Positions 35,119-43,605 of a stretch of 64,000 bases of DNA are shown here, piece after piece. Within the stretch, counting starts at the first letter, position 1. Every line of letters begins with the position of its first letter. The position numbers and the translations under genes are program-made. The stretch lies in assembly GCA_951799405.1 (NCBI GenBank), contig CATOGX010000101.1:5001-69000 (forward strand), given 5' to 3'. The notes under the pieces are model-generated. The model had not been told where the DNA came from. It ran no database searches and saw only the letters and a list, made by a program, of their open reading frames with translations. This DNA is from Agapetus fuscipes (lineage: Eukaryota > Arthropoda > Insecta > Trichoptera > Glossosomatidae).

Positions 35119-36599
35119 CTCCGGAGGCATCGCTTGACAGCAGCGCACTGCGCACTACCGCACCAATGTGCGGACGGCAGTTTTTGCTTTTTACAGGGTG
35201 CACAGCACAGCGGGCTTTTGCAACCCGCTGAGTTGTGCCCCTCCTCACCACATCGCCTGCACAGGCCTGCGCTCCCGGGCTCCCGCACGTCGCATTTAGC
35301 TGCGACGTGAGAGAACCCAAGACAGCGGAAGCACTGCTTGACCTCCACCTTCTGCCGGATTCGGCATCGGAGGAGGCCAATTGTCAGGCGACCGGTTTGA
35401 ATCAGGTCATCTGCACTCCTCGTCCACGGCACCCTCGCCGTGCACGCAGCTGACCTGTCCTGTCTTGTTCTCAGTGGGAAAACCTCGATTTGTTCGAGGC
35501 TCTCCCCCAGGGCCCGAGACAGGGCTTCTTTGAGGTCCTTGACCTCTACACCCTCGTAGAGGTCCTTGACATAGATGGTCTTTTTAGGGACCCATCTTTT
35601 AACTTTCATAGAGGGTCCTGCCATCCTTTCGAGAAGTTTCTCCAGAGCAGGTCCCCTGGAGTCTCCCCTCGTCAGGCGTAGCTGCAGGGACCCATTGGCA
35701 CCTTTCCTGATGCCCTGGATCCCTGGCAGACCCTCTCGTTCGGACTTGCTGGTTATTCCAACAAGTCCTTTTAGTACCCCTGCAAATGTAGGCGGCTCGT
35801 CTGCCCTGCCGACTGGAGTGACGGTCAGCATTTCAAGTGGCTTCGACTGCCTTTTGACGGCAGTCGAAGTCACCGGGGCCTTTCTCATCTTTTTGTGGGT
35901 GACCACGGTCCATCCCGTAGCCACCTCGTCCACCCGTTCCTTTGGACCGGGAATATGTCTCTGCAGCAGCTCCTCCCGCTGCCTTCCTCGTTTTTGCGGC
36001 CGGAGTTGCGGCTGCTGCTGCTGGGGCTGAGATTGCCACCGCGGCTGCTGCCGTTGTTGCAGTTGCTGCCGTTGTTGCGGCTGCTGCCGTTGTTGCGGCT
36101 GCTGCCGTTGTTGCGGCTGCTGCCGTTGTTGCGGCTGCTGCCGTTGTTGCGGCTGCTGCCGTTGTTGCGGCTGCTGTTTTTGTTGCGGCTGCTGCCGTTG
36201 CTTGCGCTGCCACCCCAGCTCCGGGTCTTGTACGCTGAGGCACTTTGACGACAGTGGTGTCATCGCCGTGCCCTCAGTCTTGGTGCTTCGGTTGTCCGTT
36301 TGGCAATGGACGCTGACGGTTTTTCCGTCATTAAGGCAGTCCATTACCTCCATTGCTATTGTCAGAGCGGCCTGAATTCCTTGTTTTAATGGGACGTGGA
36401 CATTTGTCCTACGCGAGATGAAATTATTCAGGCCCTCGAGAGTGTCCAGCAACACTCCCATCCTTATCTCAAAGAAACGATTTTTGCCCCCCCCAGAATC
36501 CGTGGGGCAGCCCGACGATTGCGCGTCGGGAGGGGATTCTCCGCCGCCAGTGGCAACGGTACCCCCCTGAGGTACATGTTTTGAAATCGTACTGTCCAT
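35115..36599 (-). CDS. S4 ORF1: zinc-knuckle protein
   Basis: 494 aa; matches S1 ORF1 except for two fewer QQRQQP units and FFEIRM instead of FIEIRM near residue 42. The Q-rich tract (plus strand about 36042-36195) sits between the N-terminal and conserved middle domains. Three intact zinc knuckles at the C-terminus. Confidence 0.92.
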   Translation of the reverse strand: MDSTISKHVPQGGTVATGGGESPPDAQSSGCPTDSGGGKNRFFEIRMGVLLDTLEGLNNFISRRTNVHVPLKQGIQAALTIAMEVMDCLNDGKTVSVHCQTDNRSTKTEGTAMTPLSSKCLSVQDPELGWQRKQRQQPQQKQQPQQRQQPQQRQQPQQRQQPQQRQQPQQRQQPQQRQQLQQRQQPRWQSQPQQQQPQLRPQKRGRQREELLQRHIPGPKERVDEVATGWTVVTHKKMRKAPVTSTAVKRQSKPLEMLTVTPVGRADEPPTFAGVLKGLVGITSKSEREGLPGIQGIRKGANGSLQLRLTRGDSRGPALEKLLERMAGPSMKVKRWVPKKTIYVKDLYEGVEVKDLKEALSRALGESLEQIEVFPLRTRQDRSAACTARVPWTRSADDLIQTGRLTIGLLRCRIRQKVEVKQCFRCLGFSHVAAKCDVREPGSAGLCRRCGEEGHNSAGCKSPLCCAPCKKQKLPSAHWCGSAQCAAVKRCLRR

Positions 36600-36843
36600 T
36601 TATTATCCAAGTATTTAATATAATAATAAATAAATATAATACATAGATACATACATACAGATACGCGGTTCGCTTTAGTTAACTTTGCCCTGCCGGCGCC
36701 TACCTACTCTAACCCCACCCGGGGAGCGCGCCTATCTAAGTACCACCCACTAGATTGTCGGCAGACCAAAGCCCCGACACTTGTCCGATTATGAGGAAAA
36801 GCATCGAGAAGCCCCCAAGCCACGACAAGGCCCGAACCATGAT
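36600..36843 (-). other. S4 5' UTR, missing terminal CCCCC
   Basis: As in S1, but the boundary with the repeat is CATGAT then AACCTAACC. If CCCCC forms a 5' stem with the downstream GGGGG, this copy cannot form it. Confidence 0.65.
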
Positions 36844-36902
36844 AACCTAACCTAACCTAACCTAACCTAACCTAACCTAACCTAACCTAACCTAACCTAA
36901 CC
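36844..36902 (+). repeat. Internal (CCTAA)n tract between S4 and T5
   Basis: 59 bases of perfect repeat. Confidence 0.97.
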
Positions 36903-36970
36903 AGTTACAACTCACCCGTCATACGGAACACACGTGCTTCCCGCGCGCTCCTCTTGGAAAAATCGTTGTC

Positions 36971-37577
36971 CTGGATTAATCGTGTTTTTTTGTGACAAAT
37001 TTGGTGTTGATTTGAAGCTGCTGCTGATGTGCATCTTCTGGTGTAAAAAACTTGAAGATCGTGCTTAAACTTTTTGTGCAAAATAGAAAAAACAGTTTTT
37101 TGAGGTTAGAAATTGACTTTTTGTGAAACGCTGCCTAAGTCGTTTGTGTTAAAAATTCTTTGAGTGCGCCATCGGATGCGCCTCATTGACGTGCACAATA
37201 AACATTGCTAGAGCACTTACTTTAAATCATTCGTTGAAGAATAATATCAAATTTTGTAAAAACCACGTGTTCGGCAATTCTGGATTGGTCGTGTTTTTTT
37301 TTCGACAAAAGTGGTCTCTATTTGAAGCTGCTGCTTATGCGCATTTTCTGGTGTAAAAAAATTGAAGATCATGTTGTAACTTTTTGTGCAAAATAGAAAA
37401 AACAGTTTTTTAGGTTAAAAAATTTGACTTTTTGTGAAACGCTGCCTAACTCGTTTGTGTTAAAAAATCTTTGAGTGCGCCATCGGATGCGCCTCATTGA
37501 TGTGCACAATAAACATTGCCAGAGCACTTAGTTTAAATCATTCATTGAAGAACAATATTAAATTTTGTAAAAACCAC
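36971..37577 (+). repeat. 311-bp tandem repeats in T5 5' UTR
   Basis: Units share ACGCTGCCTAA, GTGTTAAAAA, TTTGAGTGCGCCATCGGATG, CGCCTCATTGA, CACAATAAACATTGC and AAAACCAC. The second unit continues beyond the RTE insertion at 38214, with a partial third unit to about 38377. Homologous to the T2 310-bp units. Confidence 0.85.
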
Positions 37578-38213
37578 TTGTCTTGTCTTGTCTTGTATCC
37601 TGCCGCCATTCCTCTAGGGGTGGCCAGTACCTCCACATAAGTGCCTCCACTTGACTCTGTCCCTGCATACTTCTTTCATCTCATCTAATTTCATCACTCT
37701 TTTCATGCATGCTCTTCTCTTGTTTCCACTCTGTAAATTCCATTCATTCGCAATCTCACTTATCTGATCAATCCATTCTTTTCTAGGTCTTCCCCTTCCA
37801 CGCTTACCTATTACATTACCTTTATACACTCTTTTTGTCAGTCGGTCTTCATTCATCCTTTCAATATGTCCAAACCATCGCATCACACTTCTTTGAACTT
37901 TCACTTTCACGCTTTCTTTTACTCCGCATTCATTCATAACCCATTCGTTTCTCACTCTATCTTTCAGTGTTTTTCCTGTCATACTTCTCAAATGAGCCAT
38001 TTCTACGGTGCATACCTTATTTACTTCTCTTTCATTCACCGTCCATGACTCGCTTCCATACATCAGGGTCGGCAACAATATACAATTGTGTACCGCCATT
38101 TTCATTTTCTTTGGTATCCTTTTATTCTTCGCTATTCTACCAAACGCTCCTATCACGCATCTTCCTTTGCTGGCACGCTTCTCTAATTCCTTCGTCATCT
38201 TACCATTCGCCTC
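37578..38213 (-). mobile_element. 5'-truncated RTE-type non-LTR fragment inserted in T5
   Basis: 636 bases that break the T5 repeat unit between AAACCAC (37571-37577) and GTGTTTG (38214 on). On its sense strand it ends with repeated CAAGA, the kind of short 3' repeat typical of RTE-clade elements rather than poly(A). No clear target-site duplication. It is the only non-telomere-specific element in the window. Confidence 0.85.
37614..38213 (-). pseudogene. RTE-type reverse transcriptase C-terminal fragment
   Basis: About 199 codons in one open frame, starting EANGKM. Residues such as LLPTLMYGSESW, RWFGHIERM and GRGRPRKEW are typical of the end of RTE/craft-like reverse transcriptases that are abundant in insect genomes. 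The YADD core is absent. The frame extends upstream to a Met at 38279 only because 22 codons of T5 5' UTR happen to be open. Probably nonfunctional. Confidence 0.85.
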
Positions 38214-38406
38214 GTGTTTGACAATTCTGTATTGGACGTGTCTTTTTGTGACAAACTTGGTCTCCATTTGAAGCTGCAATTAATGCGCATCTATTGATAT
38301 AGTGAAAGCTGAAGATAGTGTGTATACATTTTGTGCTAAATGGAAAAAAAAAAAACAGTTTTTAGTATTGAAATATAAAAAGTATCTTGGAATCGTGTGA
38401 GCGAAC

Positions 38407-39603
38407 ATGTTACGTTCACCACCTTCCAGGACGCCTGGTTCAAGGGCCTCGAGGTCACTTTCACCACCCGGCTCACCTAAGGAAAGAGATTCACTCCCAT
38501 CTGTCGCTGTGCGTATTGCTCTTCTCTGCCAGCAGATTTTGAAGAAGGCCAAGTCCCCGGACATCGTCGAGTGGGCCTCGCAGATTGAGGCATTATCAAA
38601 CACCTTACGAAAGGATAAAATTCCTGCGACGGTCACGACTCCCGCTCCCTTGTCTGACTTGGGAGAGATCAAGAGCCAGATTGCCAGTCTGGCAGCCAGG
38701 GTCGAAGAACTTGCGAAGCCTAGCCTCGTAAGTTCTTGCGGATATTCCGCCGCCGTCAGGGTGAACTTGCCCGCTAACACTCCCCGAGAAGAAAGGCGTT
38801 TGCCAAATATTGCGAAGGAGCCTGAAAGGACCTTCGCACTTATTGTTTCAAGTGGTAATGAAGACGATACATCGGACTCCATTAGGAAGAAGATTACCTC
38901 GTCTGTTAAGCCTCAGGAACTCAAAATTGGAATTAAGGGCGTGGCAGCGATTTCAAAAAATAGAGTAGTTATCACGTTACCGAATGCGGAGCACGCTTCA
39001 AGGCTTCGGGAGGCTGTGGAGACTAAAACCACCCTTAAGGCAGAGGAAATCAAACGACGTCAACCTCTCGTCATCTTCAAAGGTCTTTCCAAAGACATCT
39101 CCGAGGTCGAATTTTTTTTTTTGGAATGCTTAGAATTCCAAAATGACTCTATTGCGGATTTTACTCAAGGAAAGACTTTAGGAGACGAGTTAAAAATCGT
39201 CCGCACCACAAAAAACAAGAACGAAAGACTGAAAAATCTTATTGTTTCGGTCAAACCCACACTTAGAACCACCTTACTCTCTCTCGGTAGGGTTAACGTA
39301 GGATTCTCACGAGTCCACGTGGAGGACTGCTCTCCCATTGTCCAATGTTACATCTGTCTTGGTTTTGGTCATTTGTCTTTCAAGTGCATGGAAAAACAAA
39401 GGTGTATGCACTGTTCTCAAGATCATCGCTTCACAGATTGCCCTGACAAGGATATTAAGGATAAAGAAAATTGCTTCAATTGCGTCAAGGCCAACAGGCG
39501 ATCGAGCATTAAAGTGCCTACAAACCATAGAGCTAACAGCCGCCTTTGCACATATTCTAAGTTCCTGGAAGAACGCGCACAGGAAACCATAAACTATGGT
39601 TAA
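38407..39603 (+). CDS. T5 ORF1: zinc-knuckle protein
   Basis: 398 aa from MLRSPPSRTPGSRASRS. Same order as T4 ORF1 but well diverged: Ser-rich head, ILKKAKSPDIVEWASQIE, KIGIKGVAAISKNRVVITLP, then knuckles CYICLGFGHLSFKC, CMHC...C and CFNC...H...C. A run of ten T (39112-39121) adds two Phe relative to T4 (EFFFLECLEF) without breaking frame. The end (ETINYG) matches T4, and an ATG overlaps the stop region (ATGGTTAA), but the ORF2 that should follow is gone. It may supply ORF1 protein in trans. Confidence 0.88.
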   Translation: MLRSPPSRTPGSRASRSLSPPGSPKERDSLPSVAVRIALLCQQILKKAKSPDIVEWASQIEALSNTLRKDKIPATVTTPAPLSDLGEIKSQIASLAARVEELAKPSLVSSCGYSAAVRVNLPANTPREERRLPNIAKEPERTFALIVSSGNEDDTSDSIRKKITSSVKPQELKIGIKGVAAISKNRVVITLPNAEHASRLREAVETKTTLKAEEIKRRQPLVIFKGLSKDISEVEFFFLECLEFQNDSIADFTQGKTLGDELKIVRTTKNKNERLKNLIVSVKPTLRTTLLSLGRVNVGFSRVHVEDCSPIVQCYICLGFGHLSFKCMEKQRCMHCSQDHRFTDCPDKDIKDKENCFNCVKANRRSSIKVPTNHRANSRLCTYSKFLEERAQETINYG

Positions 39604-39629
39604 ACCAACGCCCCCCACTGTTCTCTTGA

Positions 39630-39950
39630 TGGAATCTCAGCCACGCTAAGAAGACAGCCCCAAAATATTCAGAATTCCCGTCAGTTATGCCAAGCGAGCC
39701 ATTCACCGGAGAACCCTGGAAGAATGGAACAGAAGATATATAGACAGCTAGAAGACAACTAGACAGCATCAAGGGCAGCATTACCAGATTGTTTTCTTCA
39801 AACTATTCACAATGTAATTACTTTTTTTTTCAGGAAAATCCATCAGATGCGCTTTGAGCTCACCCAATTCCTCACGGGATATGGAGGGTTCATGGCGCAT
39901 CTGCACCGTTTTAAAACATGCTCCATTTTCAGAGGCGTTATGCAGAAACA
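39630..39950 (+). pseudogene. T5 ORF2 C-terminal remnant
   Basis: Soon after ORF1, short out-of-frame pieces align with the end of TRAS ORF2: SYAKRAIHRRTLEEWNRRY corresponds to SHARGELKAKTLSDWNDAY, and after a frame change FELTQFLTGYGGF...HRFK corresponds to YETTQFLSGHGFF...YRFK. Stops and shifts interrupt it. Endonuclease, reverse transcriptase and RNase H are deleted. A polypyrimidine run ending CAG lies inside (about 39822-39833). Confidence 0.7.
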
Positions 39951-40334
39951 AAGATGAGGACTTTGCAGACATCGCTCCAGTGATAGGTCATAAGGACCTA
40001 TCACCATAGCCTTTTCTTTTTATAGAAATAGTTAGAATAACTGAATTGGGTATATAAAAAGCCGAGCTCCCTTCTGGAGTGACGGAAGGCCTGCGAGGAT
40101 TTCTGAGTAGTCCAGCTTCTCTTGACGAGGTTTCTGTGGTTCCCTCGTCAAACAAGCAAATGCGGAGAAGTTCCCACTAGGCCACAGCCGATCTTCCTCC
40201 CTATCCTCTCCATCCACGAACTTCGACCGTTCGAACAATTACAGCTTAGAACAGATAGAAACATATGCAATCCACTTTGAAGATATAAGCCTTGTACGTG
40301 ATTAGCAGGGCAAATAATAGTGTAACCCCACATC
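39951..40334 (+). other. T5 3' UTR
   Basis: Close to the T2 3' UTR. Contains the 10-bp hairpin (39980-40004), the compound stem-loop (40116-40170) and the terminal hairpin (40289-40311). Confidence 0.72.
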
Positions 40335-40339
40335 AAAAA

Positions 40340-40374
40340 CCTAACCTAACCTAACCTAACCTAACCTAACCTAA

Positions 40375-40376
<2 letters not shown>
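40340..40376 (+). repeat. Short (CCTAA)n tract between T5 and S5
   Basis: 37 bases of perfect repeat. Confidence 0.96.
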
Positions 40377-40423
<47 letters not shown>

Positions 40424-40608
40424 CCTCGGGGGAAAGGAGGAGTGAATCTTCAAAAAGACACCCCCTGGCCCGTACCAGAGAGCGTGCCAGGTTTGTCAAC
40501 TGACTAAACACTCCCCCCGAAGCAACTTCACCACACTTCGGAAAGCAGAATTAACCAAAACATCGAGGTGTGGCTTATCTTACCTTAAGGGTATACTACA
40601 AAGTCGGG

Positions 40609-43605
40609 TTACGCGACCTCTGGATTGGGGCGCCTCCGCCTCTCACGCTCGGCCTCCTCCTTCACGCCGATAACACGAGAGGCAAAGGCCTCCCAAGCAC
40701 TCCAGTTCTCTTTGCTTTGGAGCATTGACGCCACCATCGCGTCCACACCCAGGTGATCGGTTCCGATGGCAGCCATGAGAGACTGCCTCGGTTCCGCCCA
40801 GGCGGGGCACGAGAGCAGCGTGTGCTCCGCGTCATCGTTTGACGAGTCGCAGTGCCAGCATGCTGCAGTTGCTTCTTTGCCAATCCGATGAAGATAGGCA
40901 CCGAAACAACCGTGTCCGCTCAGCAGCTGCGTGAGCCGGAAGCTCAGGTCGCCGTGTTTCCTCGAGCACCAGGGCCCAAGGTCACCGACAAGCCTGTTCG
41001 TCCAGCGTCCCTTGGCTGCCGAACTCCAGCGATCCTGCCACTTCGACATCGTCAAGGCCCTATGCTGCGGTCCCTTACCTGAATCGTACACCGCTTTGCG
41101 CTCCAGCGCCAGCAGGTCTACGGGCGGAGAAGAAGCCAGCACCAAAGCCGCGTCGGCGGAGATGGTGCGGTAGCCGGAGATCACTCTCAGAGCGCTTCTT
41201 CTCTGGACGGCAGCCATCTTCTTCCTGTGCTGTTCTACCTCCAGTGACTTTGCCCAGACGGGTGCCCCATACAGAAGTATGGAGTGAACGACCTCATGCA
41301 AGAGTTTCCTCCTACATGATTTCGGTCCACCCACATTCGGCATGAGCCTCCCCAGCTGAATCGCCACTCCGCTTGCCTTGGCGGCCGCCAGCTCGATGTG
41401 TTCTCCGAAACGGAGACCACGATCGAGTTGGATCCCCAGGTACCGCAGCGATTTCGCCAGCGGCACCTCGAAACCCTCCAGCAGCAGCCGAGGCAGAAGA
41501 GGTCGCCGCTTTCGGCAGAACAGCACCGCCTCGGTCTTCTGGACTGCGAGCTGCAGTCCGGCTCGGTCGAGCCATCTCTTGACCCGACGAAGCGCCTCGT
41601 TCCCTGAAATTTCGAGGTCACGGGAGGTCTTACCCTCGATCACTACCGCGATGTCATCCGCGAAAGCAACAAGACTCGACCCCTCCGGCATGTCAGTCCG
41701 CAACAGTCCATCGTACAGGGCATTCCACAGGGTGGGTCCTAAGACCGATCCCTGCGGGACGCCCGACGACACCCGTCGCTTCTCTTCCACGCCAGAAGGG
41801 CCGTGACGATACTCCAGCGTCCGGCCATCGAAATAGTTTTCGAGCATTGCCATCAGATAGTCTGGTACCCGGAAGTCCTCTCTCAACGCTCTGAGAACAA
41901 GTTCCCATCGCGCGGAGTTGAAGGCGTTCTTGATATCCAGCGCTATCATGACGACCCGTCGGTGACTCTTCACCGTGCCCTCCCACGCCCTTCGGATCAC
42001 ACTTACCACGTGACCGACGGCGTCCACCGTAGATCGGCCCCGCCTGAAGCCGTACTGTCGGTCGGAGAGCCCCCGCTCCGGATCCTCCAGGATGAGCTGT
42101 AGTCTCCCGAGCAGGAGGCGCTCAAGGAGCTTCCCGAAGCCGTCCAGCATGCACAACGGCCTAAAGGAAGAGGGTCCGTCCGCGACCGCCTTTTTGAGAA
42201 TGAGGACTAGCCTCTGTCTCTTCCAGGAGGCGCCGACTAGGCCCTCTTCCAGGCACTTGTTGTACACATCGAGCAGCACTTCCGGAAACCCCCGGGCCAC
42301 CAACAGCACGATCTCATTTGGGACCTCGTCAAGTCCAGGGGCCTTACCTGTACCTACCTTCCTCGTGGCAGCCTCAAGCTCCTCAGCCGTGAATGGCTGG
42401 AGATCGGGCGCAGGTGAAGTAGAACGCACAGTTCTCGGCCGGTCGTCGTGGCGCGGGAAGAGGCCATCAATTACAGCGGTCAGGTTCCGGGGATCGCTGA
42501 GGTAAGGGTCCAGATCCCGTCCCCTCAGTCTCTGTCGCACAATTTTGTACGGCAGACCCCAGGGGTCCCGATCCACCTCCTCACACAGCTCCCCCCAGCA
42601 CCTTTCCTTACTGCGCTTGATGGCGCTCTTCAGGGCCTTCTTCGTCGTCCTGAAATCCTCCACTGCCTGGAGGCTCGTCCAGCCCGAGCGCTGAGCACGA
42701 CGCCGCGAAGCCAAGCATGACCGACGCAGGCCGGCAATCTCCTCAGTCCACCAATAAACATTTCGCCTGAGGGAGTGCCCACCGCGCCGGACCATGGAGG
42801 CGTCGCAGGCCCGCTCCACCACCACGCTCAGGCTACTTACCTTTTGTTCCGCCCCGGTCGCCGCCGCGATCTCTCGGCTGCCATCCTCGATGACGGTGAG
42901 CAGGGATTCGGGGTCCAGGGAGCGGAGGCTCCATCCCGTAGCGGCGGCCCTCAAGCCGGGGGCGACGGCCCGCAGCCCTATCGCCAGAGTGAAGGTCACG
43001 TACTGGTGATCACTTTGCGTGTGTTCTGGGAGCACACGCCAGTTCTTCACCCGTCCGATCATTCCTTCATCAGCGAAGGTTACGTCGATGACAGAACCCG
43101 TGGCGCCTCTGCGGAAGGTGAACTCCCCACCGACATTTGCAGGCAGCAAATGTAGGCACGAAGCCACCTCACACAGGAGAGCACCCCGTCGGTTCGTCAC
43201 CGGCGAGCCCCAGTCCGTCGCCCAGGCGTTGAAGTCGCCCGCCAGCACCACAGGCACCGACGCCGTCCGGACGTCCTCCTCGAGGCGTCGCAGGTCCTCC
43301 TCGAACTGCTCAATCGGATGGTTGGGGGAAAAGTAGCAGCTGTAGATTCTACAGCCTGCCACCTCCACCCAGGTCCACCCGCGAGCAGCGGGGGCAGGAG
43401 CACTCCTGGCGACGCACAGGCTCGTAGAGGGGAAGAAGATGGCCGCCGACCCGGCGCCGTCACAGTACCAGCGACTGGAACAGTCACGATACTGCTCCGA
43501 CACCAAGACGACGTCCACCCCCTTCTCTCGCACCACCTGAAACATAAGATCCTGGGCCGCTTGACAGTGGCCCAGGTTTATTTGTAATATTTTTACTTCA
43601 AACAT
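40609..43605 (-). CDS. S5 ORF2: endonuclease/reverse transcriptase
   Basis: 998 aa from MFEVKILQINLGH. Endonuclease motifs SEQY, GDFNAWATDWGS, DVTFA and SDHQY; reverse transcriptase LDIKNAFN, SGVPQGSVLGP and FADD; C-terminal CWHC-x8-H-x4-C. No RNase H. The start overlaps ORF1 by 13 nt (ATGTTTGAAGTAA), not ATGA, so any reinitiation signal differs from that of S1 and S2. The frame is open throughout. Confidence 0.93.
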   Translation of the reverse strand: MFEVKILQINLGHCQAAQDLMFQVVREKGVDVVLVSEQYRDCSSRWYCDGAGSAAIFFPSTSLCVARSAPAPAARGWTWVEVAGCRIYSCYFSPNHPIEQFEEDLRRLEEDVRTASVPVVLAGDFNAWATDWGSPVTNRRGALLCEVASCLHLLPANVGGEFTFRRGATGSVIDVTFADEGMIGRVKNWRVLPEHTQSDHQYVTFTLAIGLRAVAPGLRAAATGWSLRSLDPESLLTVIEDGSREIAAATGAEQKVSSLSVVVERACDASMVRRGGHSLRRNVYWWTEEIAGLRRSCLASRRRAQRSGWTSLQAVEDFRTTKKALKSAIKRSKERCWGELCEEVDRDPWGLPYKIVRQRLRGRDLDPYLSDPRNLTAVIDGLFPRHDDRPRTVRSTSPAPDLQPFTAEELEAATRKVGTGKAPGLDEVPNEIVLLVARGFPEVLLDVYNKCLEEGLVGASWKRQRLVLILKKAVADGPSSFRPLCMLDGFGKLLERLLLGRLQLILEDPERGLSDRQYGFRRGRSTVDAVGHVVSVIRRAWEGTVKSHRRVVMIALDIKNAFNSARWELVLRALREDFRVPDYLMAMLENYFDGRTLEYRHGPSGVEEKRRVSSGVPQGSVLGPTLWNALYDGLLRTDMPEGSSLVAFADDIAVVIEGKTSRDLEISGNEALRRVKRWLDRAGLQLAVQKTEAVLFCRKRRPLLPRLLLEGFEVPLAKSLRYLGIQLDRGLRFGEHIELAAAKASGVAIQLGRLMPNVGGPKSCRRKLLHEVVHSILLYGAPVWAKSLEVEQHRKKMAAVQRRSALRVISGYRTISADAALVLASSPPVDLLALERKAVYDSGKGPQHRALTMSKWQDRWSSAAKGRWTNRLVGDLGPWCSRKHGDLSFRLTQLLSGHGCFGAYLHRIGKEATAACWHCDSSNDDAEHTLLSCPAWAEPRQSLMAAIGTDHLGVDAMVASMLQSKENWSAWEAFASRVIGVKEEAERERRRRPNPEVA

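Larger units (their letters stand above)
31827..36843 (-). mobile_element. S4: near-full-length SART-type element
   Basis: 23-nt poly(T) at 31827-31849, full 3' UTR, intact ORF2 and ORF1, and a 5' UTR that ends at CATGAT, lacking the CCCCC that begins the sense strand of the other complete copies. It is therefore 5 nt short at the extreme 5' end. ORF2 protein reads the same as S1 throughout, marking S1 and S4 as a recent pair. Confidence 0.93.
36903..38406 (+). promoter_or_regulatory. T5 5' UTR with 311-bp repeats
   Basis: About 870 bases of native 5' UTR plus the RTE fragment. Terminal AGTTACAACTC, CACACGTGC and CGCGCTCC are shared with T3. Two and a half units of about 311 bp follow (CTGGATT/CTGTATT anchors at 36971, 37280 and 38227 after subtracting the insertion). 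Confidence 0.7.
36903..40339 (+). mobile_element. T5: ORF1-only TRAS-type element with RTE insertion
   Basis: 3.4 kb between a normal TRAS 5' end (AGTTACAACTC) and a poly(A) of five A before CCTAACC. Contains a repetitive 5' UTR interrupted by a 636-bp foreign fragment, a complete ORF1, a decayed ORF2 C-terminal remnant, and a 3' UTR of the T2 type. Without the insertion it is about 2.8 kb, similar to T2. It cannot be autonomous. Confidence 0.88.

Noticed and set aside
37571..38220. Target-site duplication flanking the RTE fragment
   Set aside because: The flanks AAACCAC and GTGTTTG match the uninterrupted T5 repeat with no repeated bases I can defend; only vague TTGT/GTGT similarity.
37614..38279. 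Using the Met at 38279 as the start of the RTE reverse transcriptase
   Set aside because: The first 22 codons belong to T5 5' UTR; the RTE sequence starts at 38213.
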